The position numbers were made by a program, and so were the translations under genes. From an uncultured Eubacterium sp. (GTDB lineage: Bacteria > Bacillota > Clostridia > Lachnospirales > Lachnospiraceae), in assembly GCA_910584875.1 (NCBI GenBank), contig CAJUDA010000015.1:54064-73620 (forward strand): DNA of 19,557 nucleotides, read 5' to 3'. The notes beneath the pieces are model-generated. The model did not search any database. It was given only the letters and a program-made list of their open reading frames with translations, and was not told the DNA's origin. Of the stretch, positions 12,892 to 19,557 are shown piece by piece. Position 1 is the stretch's first letter. Every line of letters starts with the position of its first letter.

Positions 12892-13549
12892 TTTTAAAAA
12901 AGAATACAAAGAATTTTATATGCCGCGGAACAAACCAGAGATCGTGACAGTGCCAAAGGCAAATTACATTGCAGTCAGGGGTCACGGTGATCCGAACGAA
13001 GAGGGCGGGGCGTACAAACAGGCGATCGGCGTCCTGTATGCCGTAGCCTACACGCTGAAGATGAGTTACAAGACGGATTACCACATCAAGGGCTTCTTTG
13101 AGTATTTCGTACCGCCGCTGGAGGGCTTCTGGTGGATGGAGGATGGGGGCGGCATAGATTACACGAAGAAAGAAAAGTTTCAGTGGATCTCCGTGATCCG
13201 CCTGCCGGATTTCGTGACAGAAGAGGACTTTGCCTGGGCGGTGGCAACTGCTTCACAGAAGAAAAAGATGGACTGTTCCCCGGCAGAATTCCTTACGATA
13301 GAAGAAGGGCTGTGTGTGCAGATCATGCACCTGGGAGCGTACGATGACGAACCCGCTGCCATCGCTGTCATGGATGAGTATCTGGCGGAGAACGGCTATG
13401 AAAATGACATGGATGGAGAGCGGCGGCATCATGAGATCTATCTGTCCGACGCCAGAAGAGTGGCGCCGGAAAAATGGAAAACGGTGATCCGTCATCCGAT
13501 CAGGAAAGCGTCTCCCTCTTCCAGATCAGACGGGCACAAAGGACAATAA
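12881..13549 (+). CDS. GyrI-like small-molecule-binding protein
   Basis: A 222-residue protein. The start at 12881 overlaps the preceding gene by 11 nt, with AAAGGAG just upstream. The family pattern is complete: YKEFYMPRNKPEIVTVPKAN, AVRGHGDPNEEGGAYKQAIG, GFFEYFVPPLEGFWW and a C-terminal repeat with ITIEEGLCVQIMHLGAYDDE-like sequence, ending WKTVIRHPIRK. These stand-alone GyrI domains bind hydrophobic or cationic compounds and some hydrolyse them. It is the third gene of the WYL operon. After RHPIRK there are about 14 extra residues (Ser/Arg/Gly-rich) that are translated from the antisense of the YhfC gene's 3' end. The original stop may therefore have been lost. Confidence 0.88.
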   Translation: MAFDFKKEYKEFYMPRNKPEIVTVPKANYIAVRGHGDPNEEGGAYKQAIGVLYAVAYTLKMSYKTDYHIKGFFEYFVPPLEGFWWMEDGGGIDYTKKEKFQWISVIRLPDFVTEEDFAWAVATASQKKKMDCSPAEFLTIEEGLCVQIMHLGAYDDEPAAIAVMDEYLAENGYENDMDGERRHHEIYLSDARRVAPEKWKTVIRHPIRKASPSSRSDGHKGQ

Positions 13550-14288
13550 AAACGACGATCACGAGAACGGCTGCCTCAACAAGGATCAGAGATACCCCTG
13601 CTTTTGCCAGCAGGACAGCAGCGGCATCCAGGATCAGATGCAGCAGCACAGCCAGCAGGAGCAGGTACCATCTGTCCTTTTTGACAGCGGCGAACCAGAC
13701 GATCACGGATAGAGCGAGCTGTCCGGTGATGGCAAAGAGCCTTTCTGCCGGACTGGCGAGAAACAGCAGCGGAGACGCTTCGGTCAGTGTATCAAAAGCG
13801 CTCTGGACGGCAGCCCGCCCCGTCTGGTCCAATGGTGCCAGCAGGAGTTCTGCCTGCCCGAAATTCAGTAGGAGAGAATAGATCACGTTGTTGATCATGC
13901 CAAAGACGAGGATAACAAACATCTCGACCCCGCCGTGCCCTGCCCCGTACATAAGGGCAGTATGGGGATCGGGGTGTTTTTTCTGTATGATATATTTCAT
14001 GGCAAGGAACCTGCCGCCTTCTTCAAAAAGGCCTGCCATCAGACCGCCATAGACTGCCATGAGCACGATATTGTCCTGGACAGTCCTGCCGGCGGGTGAC
14101 TGCAGGAATACGGCGTGGACGATCTGTTCAAGGACAAGGGCAAAAAGGATCATGACGGCACAGCCGATGCCGAACGGCATAACCGAGAGCTGGTATTTTT
14201 TTCTCAGGTACAGCATCAGCCCGACCGGGATGACAGTGCCAAGGATCATATTTAAAATCATAATGCAGATGGATAACCAGGAAACCAT
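13500..14288 (-). CDS. YhfC-family intramembrane protein (CPBP-related)
   Basis: A 262-residue membrane protein with about seven hydrophobic segments. AAGGAGG stands 10 nt before ATG 14288. Conserved motifs of the YhfC/DUF2324 family are LFEEGGRFLAMKY (88-99; Glu89, Glu90, Arg93), YGAGHGGVEMF (114-124; His118, Glu122) and HLILDAAA (217-224; His217, Asp221). These match the EExxR, HxxE and HxxxD elements of CPBP-type glutamate proteases, so it may be an intramembrane peptidase or a scaffold derived from one. Its 3' end overlaps the convergent GyrI-like gene by 50 bp. It is divergent from the second MATE gene, with a shared control region. Confidence 0.88.
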   Translation of the reverse strand: MVSWLSICIMILNMILGTVIPVGLMLYLRKKYQLSVMPFGIGCAVMILFALVLEQIVHAVFLQSPAGRTVQDNIVLMAVYGGLMAGLFEEGGRFLAMKYIIQKKHPDPHTALMYGAGHGGVEMFVILVFGMINNVIYSLLLNFGQAELLLAPLDQTGRAAVQSAFDTLTEASPLLFLASPAERLFAITGQLALSVIVWFAAVKKDRWYLLLLAVLLHLILDAAAVLLAKAGVSLILVEAAVLVIVVFIVLCARLIWKRETLS

Positions 14289-14338
14289 AGGGCTCGTTCC
14301 TCCTTTATTTGATGGGATGATGTTTTTTTCATGCTATT

Positions 14339-14368
14339 ATTATACTGTGACGGAAATCAAAAAAGCAA
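14339..14368 (-). promoter_or_regulatory. Promoter for the YhfC gene
   Basis: On the minus strand TTGCTT (14368-14363), 18 nt, TATAAT (14344-14339), about 50 nt before the start. Confidence 0.6.
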
Positions 14369-14397
14369 GCATAATATCGGATGGGATGAAATTTTAT

Positions 14398-14427
14398 GGA
14401 ATAAGTGATTTCACTAACTTATATCCA
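14398..14427. promoter_or_regulatory. Nested inverted repeats between YhfC and MATE genes
   Basis: AGTGA-TT-TCACT (14404-14415) lies within ATAAGT (14401-14406) and ACTTAT (14417-14422); flanking GGA and TCC extend the symmetry. It sits just upstream of the -10 of the MATE promoter, where a -35-binding repressor or activator would act. No regulator is adjacent. Confidence 0.45.
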
Positions 14428-14441
14428 AAATGCTGTTTTTG

Positions 14442-14450
14442 TGTTACAAT
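14442..14450 (+). promoter_or_regulatory. Extended -10 promoter of the second MATE gene
   Basis: TGT-TACAAT (14442-14450), with only a poor -35 region; 25 nt before the start codon. Confidence 0.5.
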
Positions 14451-14474
14451 TTACGATTGAGGAGATGAATCCAT

Positions 14475-15815
14475 ATGAAGGAAACGAATGATCTGGTCAC
14501 GGGGGATGTGAAAAAGGCGCTGTTGCGTTTTGTACTGCCATATCTGCTGTCTTGCTTTCTGCAGACATTTTATGGGATGGTGGATCTTTTTGTTGTCGGG
14601 CAGTTTTACGGATCTGAGGTGACAACGGCAGTATCTATCGGCAGTCAGGTGACGCATATGCTGACGGTGATCCTTGTTGGTCTGGCAATGGGAACCACGG
14701 TACGGATCGGACGGGCGGTGGGTGCAGGAGATAAAAAGAAGGCATCGCAGGCGATGGGAGCATCCATCGTTTTGTTTTCCATCGTTGCACTTGTACTGAC
14801 TGTGCTGCTACTTCTCGTAACGGATCCGGTGGTACATGTTATGATGACGCCTGCGGAGGCGGTGGCAGATACCAGGAAGTATCTGCTGATCTGTTTTGCC
14901 GGGATCCCCTTTATCGTTGCCTACAATCTGATCAGCAGTGTGTTCCGGGGGATGGGGGATTCACGGAGACCGATGTATTTCGTGGCGGCAGCCTGCGTGG
15001 TCAATATCCTTCTTGATTTCCTGCTGATCGGGGGACTGCATATGGGAGCGGCGGGCGCCGCCCTGGCAACGATATGCGGACAGGCGGTCAGTGTGTTTCT
15101 CGCCGTCATAGTAGTGCGGCGGCGGGATACCGGATTTTCCCTGTCACGGCGAGATATCTGCATTCACCGGGGTTTGGCGGGCGATATCCTGAAAGTAGGT
15201 GTTCCGGTGGCGATGCAGGATGGTCTGATACAGGTGGCATTTGTCGTGATTACAGTGATCGCAAACAGCCGGGGGCTGGTGGCGGCAGCCAGTGTCGGTA
15301 TCGTCGAGAAGCTGATCTCCTTTTTCTTTCTTGTACCATCCGCTTTTTTATCTTCGATCTCTGCGATTACGGCACAAAATATGGGAGCAGGCAGGCCGGA
15401 ACGGGCGCGGCAGTCGCTGGGGTATGGTCTGCTGGTCACTGCCGGGTGGGGTCTGCTCTGCTGCCTGTATAACCAGTTCCTCCCGGAAACACTGATCGGA
15501 CTTTTTACGGGGGATGCCGCCGTTTTGTCAGCGGGGGCGTCATATATGAGGGCGTATTCCTTCGACTGCCTTTTTGCGGCGGTTCATTTCTGCTTCAGCG
15601 GCTATTTTTGCGGAGAGGGCAGATCGGGTATTTCTTTTTTGCATAATATGGCTTCGATCCTGCTCCTGCGTGTGCCGGGGGCATATCTGGCAAGCATTTA
15701 TTTTCCCGCCACGCTGTATCCCATGGGATGGGCAGCGCCTCTCGGTTCCCTGCTGTCGGCACTGATCTGTACCGGGTTTTATCTGGCGGAACAGCGGAAA
15801 GGAAAGGGATGCTAA
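14475..15815 (+). CDS. MATE-family efflux transporter
   Basis: A 446-residue membrane protein with about twelve hydrophobic segments. GAGGAG precedes ATG 14475. Family motifs: LLSCFLQTFYGMVDLFVVGQ (24-43), the loop GTTVRIGRAVGAGDKKKA, SSVFRGMGDSRRPMYFVAAA and, in the second half, AITAQNMGAGRPERARQSLG. This is the usual pattern of MATE drug/Na+ antiporters in Lachnospiraceae. It sits divergent from YhfC and ahead of the RNA methyltransferase gene without a clear terminator. It differs throughout from the pump at 1673-3013, so the two are separate subfamilies, not a local duplication. Confidence 0.94.
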   Translation: MKETNDLVTGDVKKALLRFVLPYLLSCFLQTFYGMVDLFVVGQFYGSEVTTAVSIGSQVTHMLTVILVGLAMGTTVRIGRAVGAGDKKKASQAMGASIVLFSIVALVLTVLLLLVTDPVVHVMMTPAEAVADTRKYLLICFAGIPFIVAYNLISSVFRGMGDSRRPMYFVAAACVVNILLDFLLIGGLHMGAAGAALATICGQAVSVFLAVIVVRRRDTGFSLSRRDICIHRGLAGDILKVGVPVAMQDGLIQVAFVVITVIANSRGLVAAASVGIVEKLISFFFLVPSAFLSSISAITAQNMGAGRPERARQSLGYGLLVTAGWGLLCCLYNQFLPETLIGLFTGDAAVLSAGASYMRAYSFDCLFAAVHFCFSGYFCGEGRSGISFLHNMASILLLRVPGAYLASIYFPATLYPMGWAAPLGSLLSALICTGFYLAEQRKGKGC

Positions 15816-15842
15816 ATTCGCCTTTATGAAATCAGGGATATG

Positions 15843-15851
15843 TGTTACACT
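15843..15851 (+). promoter_or_regulatory. Extended -10 promoter of the RNA methyltransferase gene
   Basis: TGT-TACACT (about 15843-15851) with a weak -35; about 34 nt before the start. Confidence 0.4.
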
Positions 15852-15884
15852 ATCAATACTTGATAAGACTGTGAGGAAATCCTG

Positions 15885-16703
15885 ATGAAAGAAATAAATC
15901 TATTTAACAAAAATAATGACTACCAGAGGTTTGAGGTGTTAAAGACCAACCGCAACAAAAGATATAAATACAATGAATTTCTGGTAGAAGGTGTGCGGAG
16001 CTTAAAGGAGGCGGCAGCCAACGGCTGGCAGATCCGGTCGTTTCTCTATGACAAAAATAATCTGTCAGACTGGGCGCAGGATATGATCCGCACAGTGAAG
16101 ACAGAGGTCAATTACAACCTCACCCCGGCACTGCTCAAAGAATTAAGCGGCAAAGCCGACACCTCCGAACTGATGGCAGTGATCCGGATGCGGGAAGATT
16201 CGCTGGAACAGGTACCGTTATCCCCCAATCCCTTTATCGTACTCTTTGACCGCCCCTCCAACAAAGGCAATCTGGGTACGATGATTCGGTCTTGTGATGC
16301 GCTGGGGGCAGATATGCTGATCATCACAGGGCATGCCGTGGATCTCTATGAACCGGATGTAGTAGTGGCTGCGATGGGATCCTTTTTCAATCTTCCGGTC
16401 GTGAGAGTGGCAGATAACAGGAAATTGTATCAATACATCGATGGGCTGAAACAAAAACATCCGGATTTTAAGATCGTCGGTACGACGGCACATAAAGAAA
16501 ACCCTGTCTGGCAGGTGGATCTGTCTGGTCCGGTCATGCTGATGATGGGGAATGAGACGATGGGACTGAATCAGGCGTTCAAAGAACATTGTGACGTCCT
16601 GTGCACGATCCCGATGTCAGAAAAATCATACGCCACCTCATTTAATGTCAGCTGTGCGGGGACCGTGCTTATGTATGAGATTACGAGACAGAGAAAATTG
16701 TAA
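15885..16703 (+). CDS. SpoU/TrmH-family RNA 2'-O-methyltransferase
   Basis: A 272-residue protein. GAGG precedes ATG 15885 by 8 nt. An N-terminal substrate-binding region (about 10-105; RYKYNEFLVEGVRSLKEA) is followed by the SPOUT knot domain. Motif 1 is FDRPSNKGNLGTMIRSCDAL (121-140), with Asn129 and Arg135 as the catalytic-type residues. Motif 2 is MLMMGNETMGL (218-228). Motif 3 is IPMSEKSYATSFNVSCAGTV (242-261). These bind S-adenosylmethionine and methylate ribose 2'-OH in rRNA or tRNA. Motif 3 reads SFNVS where most relatives have SLNVS, a mild change. The target nucleotide cannot be told from sequence. It stands alone between a MATE gene and an ECF sigma gene. Confidence 0.92.
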   Translation: MKEINLFNKNNDYQRFEVLKTNRNKRYKYNEFLVEGVRSLKEAAANGWQIRSFLYDKNNLSDWAQDMIRTVKTEVNYNLTPALLKELSGKADTSELMAVIRMREDSLEQVPLSPNPFIVLFDRPSNKGNLGTMIRSCDALGADMLIITGHAVDLYEPDVVVAAMGSFFNLPVVRVADNRKLYQYIDGLKQKHPDFKIVGTTAHKENPVWQVDLSGPVMLMMGNETMGLNQAFKEHCDVLCTIPMSEKSYATSFNVSCAGTVLMYEITRQRKL

Positions 16704-16707
16704 AATG

Positions 16708-16735
16708 TTCAACACTTTTGCTTTTTCAAACGTTA
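16708..16735 (+). promoter_or_regulatory. Candidate ECF-type autoregulatory promoter
   Basis: TTCAAC (16708-16713), 17 nt rich in T, then CGTTA (16731-16735). The AAC and CG elements at this spacing resemble promoters read by Bacillus-type ECF sigma factors. It is 39 nt before the sigma gene. An alternative housekeeping -10 (TATATT) overlaps it. Confidence 0.4.
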
Positions 16736-16774
16736 TATTAGTGAAATGAGAGACAGAAGAAAGGGCGGAAGCAG

Positions 16775-17269
16775 ATGATCACAAGATTATACCAGAAATA
16801 TGAGACAGAACTTCTCCGGTGGTGCCAGGGCATCACAGGAAGCCGGCAGACAGCGGAAGAGCTGGTGCAGGAAACATGGCTCCGGGCGATCGAGCACACC
16901 GGGCAGCTGGAGTCGCTGGGCGAGAAACAATGCCGTTCATGGCTGTACCGGACTGCCAGAAATCTGTATATTGACCGCATCCGCCGGACGGTACGGGAGA
17001 CAGTTATGTTTCCGCTTCCCGAGAGCGGCGGCGGACGCCAGGCGTTTGAGGAAACAGAATGGCGCTGCCTGCTGGAATCCTTACCGGTAGAAGAGGGCAG
17101 GGTGTTTGCGATGCGCTATCTGATGGGCTATAATTCCAGACAGATCGGTGAACTGCTGTCCCTGCCGCCGGGCACGGTACGGTTCAGACTTTCTTCTGCC
17201 AGAAAGCATTTAAGAAAAATGATTGGAGGAAAAGGATATGGAGAAGAAGAAACTAATACTGAATTGTGA
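16775..17269 (+). CDS. ECF-type RNA polymerase sigma factor
   Basis: A 164-residue protein. Region 2 spans about 5-72: YQKYETELLRWCQGITGSRQ, then AEELVQETWLRAIEH (the -10-contacting helix) and SWLYRTARNLYIDRIRR. Region 4 spans about 97-149: LLESLPVEEGRVFAMRYLMG, IGELLSLPPGTVRFRLSSAR. No region 1 or 3 is present, as in ECF factors. GGCGGAAG precedes ATG 16775. Its 3' end overlaps the following gene by 32 nt, so the two are co-translated. Usually an ECF gene is followed by a membrane anti-sigma factor with a zinc or ASD domain; here the partner is a large soluble protein. Upstream DNA holds a possible self-recognised promoter. Confidence 0.92.
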   Translation: MITRLYQKYETELLRWCQGITGSRQTAEELVQETWLRAIEHTGQLESLGEKQCRSWLYRTARNLYIDRIRRTVRETVMFPLPESGGGRQAFEETEWRCLLESLPVEEGRVFAMRYLMGYNSRQIGELLSLPPGTVRFRLSSARKHLRKMIGGKGYGEEETNTEL

Positions 17270-18515
17270 AGTATGTGATTCCAGGACAATGAAGGAAGAG
17301 GATTATCAGCCTTATGAATCGATCACCATCAACGCAGAGGTTCTTATCGTCAATGAGGTAAGTAAAGCTAAGCTGTTCAAGCTGCCTGTCAGACAGAATA
17401 TTGGACGGATGATAGAATGTGAAGAGGAGACGGACGTAAAGAATATAAACGGGGCTTATGAGATCACTGCGGACAAGATGCCGCAGAAACCGGTTATCCT
17501 TGTTGCCAATGGTTCCCTGAAGGTGATGCCGGGGACGGAAGAGATTCTGAAGAAGTATAAATGCATGATCATCAATGGCAGTGTTGAACTGCCCGAAAGT
17601 CTGAAAAGCGCACCGGATCAAATGGTGGTAAATGGCTCGGTGAGCACTTACCCGGACGATCATGTGATCCTGGATGACGATTTTATTATGGATCTGTATT
17701 TTCCGGTCCGCGCCAGGGAGGGGATGAAATATTTTGCCAGAAAGACAGTAATCATCCAGGACACGGATGTGGATATCGCGAAGCTGCTACAGAAAAATGT
17801 GTATATCAGGACGCCGCGCCTAATCGTACCGGAGAGTAAGATCGAAGTGTGCGCCCGCCTGTTTGATGCGGATGTGGATTTCGTAGTTGTGCCGGACGGG
17901 ATGTCACTTGTGTACGGGGACGCCGTACTCAATGAGGATCTGATCTATAAAAAAGGAAGGAGGCTCTTTGTGTATGGCTGCCTCAAGCTGGAAGAAAATA
18001 CAGATATGGAGATGCTCCGGAGAGAGATCGATCAACTGACCGTGACGGGCAGGGTGTCCTTATATAAGGATCAGAAAGAGAAATTCCTGACAATGAATGT
18101 CAGATATAAAGAGCTTCATGTAGAGAGCCGGGAGAGGGTACTGCAGGGATTGGTGACGGTGCATCTCAACAAAAAGCTGTTTGACAGTTCCCCGGACGGT
18201 ATCCGTATCGGAAGCGCGGTAAAGGTAGTGATTGAGGAAGATGTGACGCCGGAAATGCTGATCCATGGTCTGAACGGCATCAACTGTTTACAGATCGAAT
18301 GCAGTGATGAGCAGAGAGAGGCGCTGTATCATATAAAAACAGAGCATGGGATGATGCCGCAGATACCAGAGCCGGCGTCTGGTCAGAACCCGGATCATGC
18401 AATGGAAAAACCGCCTGTTTTCGGTCAGACAGATATCATACAGGACAAAACGGAACCGGCGGCACCAGAGAGCGATGCGCCTTATGTGATCAATGCGGAA
18501 AGTTATGTGATGTAG
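17238..18515 (+). CDS. Uncharacterised repeat protein partnered with the ECF sigma factor (beta-solenoid-like)
   Basis: A 425-residue protein. The start is ATG 17238, with GGAGGA 7-8 nt upstream; the frame opens 15 nt earlier at a TTG. I recognise no named family. There is no signal peptide or membrane helix. The body (about 25-365) is built from short hydrophobic strands ending in turns: ITINAEVLIVNE, VILVANGSLKV (NGS 91-93), CMIINGSVELP (113-115), MVVNGSVSTYP (132-134), LFVYGCLKLEE, LTVTGRVSLY, IRIGSAVKVVIEE. This regular strand-turn pattern suggests a bactofilin-like or other beta-solenoid. The N-terminus has CEVCDS (10-15), a possible metal or redox site. Residues after about 370 are Pro/Glu-rich and probably disordered. 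The 32-nt overlap with the sigma gene suggests that it senses a signal or binds the sigma factor. Confidence 0.7.
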   Translation: MEKKKLILNCEVCDSRTMKEEDYQPYESITINAEVLIVNEVSKAKLFKLPVRQNIGRMIECEEETDVKNINGAYEITADKMPQKPVILVANGSLKVMPGTEEILKKYKCMIINGSVELPESLKSAPDQMVVNGSVSTYPDDHVILDDDFIMDLYFPVRAREGMKYFARKTVIIQDTDVDIAKLLQKNVYIRTPRLIVPESKIEVCARLFDADVDFVVVPDGMSLVYGDAVLNEDLIYKKGRRLFVYGCLKLEENTDMEMLRREIDQLTVTGRVSLYKDQKEKFLTMNVRYKELHVESRERVLQGLVTVHLNKKLFDSSPDGIRIGSAVKVVIEEDVTPEMLIHGLNGINCLQIECSDEQREALYHIKTEHGMMPQIPEPASGQNPDHAMEKPPVFGQTDIIQDKTEPAAPESDAPYVINAESYVM

Positions 18516-18568
18516 CCTGGCGGCACCCGTTTAGCCTGGCGGTGGCGGGTTCAGATTGACGCCGCCAG
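18513..18568 (+). promoter_or_regulatory. Direct repeats and competing hairpins between repeat protein and phosphotransferase genes
   Basis: TAGCCTGGCGG occurs at 18513-18523 and 18532-18542 (the first copy includes the stop codon). Either CTGGCGG copy can pair with CCGCCAG at 18562-18568, giving two exclusive stems. There is no T tract. It could be a processing site, an attenuator-like switch, or a decayed terminator. Confidence 0.4.
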
Positions 18569-18603
18569 ACCAGGGCGGTGCAGGAAGAAAGGGGTAAACC
18601 GAA

Positions 18604-19533
18604 ATGAATGTGAATGACAGGATAACAAAAATTCTCTCCCACTGGGATCTGCAGGACAGTGAGATTCATCCGGTCAGCGATACGGTCTGGCAGGCAGGAG
18701 ACAGGTATGTATTAAAGCAGTATCAGGATCCGGTCATGCTGGAGAGAAATCTCAAGATACTAAAGATACTGGATGAAAGAGGCATTCCGGTAGGGCAGGT
18801 GATACCCACACAGGATCAGACGCTCTATGTGTCCGATGAGGGGTTCTATTATTTTCTTTCCCGGAAACTGGCAGGAAATAACCTTGTCCAGATCAGCAAT
18901 ATAAGAGAAACAGCGCAGACTATGGGAGAGGTGATCGCAGAGCTTCATCTGGCATTCCAAAGCTGTGAAGCGGAAGAAGAGTTCTGGGACAACCATCTGC
19001 TGGATGAAATGAATGGCTGGGTCAGGGAATATATTGAGAAATCGGATGGGAAGTATATTGACCGGGAAGAGTATGAAAACGTGGTCTCCCGTCTGGCAGA
19101 ATTCAATGACAGGCTGCCCGTGCAGCTGATCCACCGGGATGTCCACTTTGGCAATTTCCTGTTTTCGGAAGGTAAATTCTCGGGATACATTGATTTTGAC
19201 CTGAGCCAGAGAAATATCCGCCTGTTTGATCTGTGTTATTTCCTCCTCGGACTTCAGTCGGAGGAGGAAGAGCTTGCGCTGACAGAAAAGGAGTGGTTTG
19301 AGTTTCTGGAATACACATTCAAAGGCTATGAAAAAATATCGCCTTTATCGAAGCCGGAGAAGCAGGCTGTCCCCTGTGTGATGGAATGCATTGAGCTGTT
19401 ATTTGCAGCCTGGTTTGATCATGCTGGTGATCTGGTCTGCGCGAGAAATGCATTTCAAATCTATGAATTTGTAAAAGAGCGGGAAGATGCGATCTGGCAG
19501 ATTTTGTTTTATCATTCAAGTGTTTTTCCATAA
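18604..19533 (+). CDS. APH-fold phosphotransferase (aminoglycoside/choline kinase-like)
   Basis: A 309-residue soluble protein. GAAAGGGG lies about 6 nt before ATG 18604. It has the kinase-like fold of the APH family: DRYVLKQYQD (33-42) with Lys38 as the ATP-contacting lysine, FLSRKLAGNNL in the hinge region, the catalytic loop LIHRDVHFGNFLF (175-187; Asp179, Asn184) and the metal motif GYIDFDLS (194-201; Asp197, Asp199). The C-terminal part is helical (VMECIELLFAAWFDHAGDLV). Members phosphorylate antibiotics, choline, homoserine or sugars; spore-coat-associated CotS-like proteins share the fold. Nothing here identifies the substrate. It follows the ECF pair after 88 nt and may be read from the same transcript. 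The frame ends 24 bases before the window end. Confidence 0.88.
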   Translation: MNVNDRITKILSHWDLQDSEIHPVSDTVWQAGDRYVLKQYQDPVMLERNLKILKILDERGIPVGQVIPTQDQTLYVSDEGFYYFLSRKLAGNNLVQISNIRETAQTMGEVIAELHLAFQSCEAEEEFWDNHLLDEMNGWVREYIEKSDGKYIDREEYENVVSRLAEFNDRLPVQLIHRDVHFGNFLFSEGKFSGYIDFDLSQRNIRLFDLCYFLLGLQSEEEELALTEKEWFEFLEYTFKGYEKISPLSKPEKQAVPCVMECIELLFAAWFDHAGDLVCARNAFQIYEFVKEREDAIWQILFYHSSVFP

Positions 19534-19557
19534 TATTCCACATTAATCACCGTCCCA

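Noticed and set aside
12280..12909. 209-residue open frame on the minus strand
   Set aside because: Antisense of the YjbR/DUF3795 gene; no ribosome site or family match.
1673..15815. Recent duplication of the two MATE genes
   Set aside because: Equal length is coincidental; the proteins differ throughout and belong to different subgroups.

Overview
The window looks like chromosomal DNA from an anaerobic, gut-type Firmicute of the class Clostridia, most likely a Lachnospiraceae. This is inferred from protein families, strong GGAGG-type ribosome sites, sigma-A-like promoters, and short operons mixed with accessory genes. No rRNA, tRNA, CRISPR array, complete insertion sequence, integrase or phage gene was seen. 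Base composition is mosaic by eye: roughly 1-1680 and 7150-10500 are AT-rich, while most of the rest is clearly more GC-rich.

Layout. (1) 1-1681: the 3' end of a tetratricopeptide-repeat protein, about 570 bp of probably non-coding or decayed DNA, then a zinc-dependent phospholipase-C-like protein. That protein ends inside the first residues of a tyrosine-phosphatase domain, exactly where the next gene begins. (2) 1673-3152: a MATE efflux pump (minus strand) with a consensus promoter. It lies next to an 80-90 bp remnant of a second macrodomain-linked sirtuin. (3) 3276-7129: a divergent stress-type cassette. On the minus strand are an MBL-fold protein, a zinc macrodomain ADP-ribosyl hydrolase and a class M sirtuin (SirTM). 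On the plus strand are an HxlR regulator with an N-terminal cysteine and a DUF2971 protein, translationally coupled. (4) 7151-10542: an AT-rich accessory stretch with an ANT(6)-like nucleotidyltransferase and a P-loop kinase (minus), a UPF0175 antitoxin-like gene followed by a broken PIN-toxin start, and a membrane-anchored two-repeat surface protein. The surface protein's promoter is preceded by two direct repeats in an activator-type position. (5) 10572-13549: a flavodoxin-like reductase, then an overlapping three-gene operon of WYL regulator, YjbR/DUF3795 fusion and GyrI-like protein. (6) 13500-15815: a YhfC-family membrane protein (minus) divergent from a second MATE pump. (7) 15885-19533: a SpoU-type RNA methyltransferase, an ECF sigma factor overlapping a large cytosolic protein of repeated beta-strand units, and an APH-fold phosphotransferase.

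The strongest candidates for something new are two. The first is the HxlR/DUF2971//MBL/Zn-macro/SirTM locus, a possible redox-controlled ADP-ribosylation module without the usual lipoyl-carrier and lipoate-ligase genes. The second is the ECF sigma factor paired with a soluble solenoid-like partner instead of a membrane anti-sigma factor. All function calls come from reading motifs; no database search was run.
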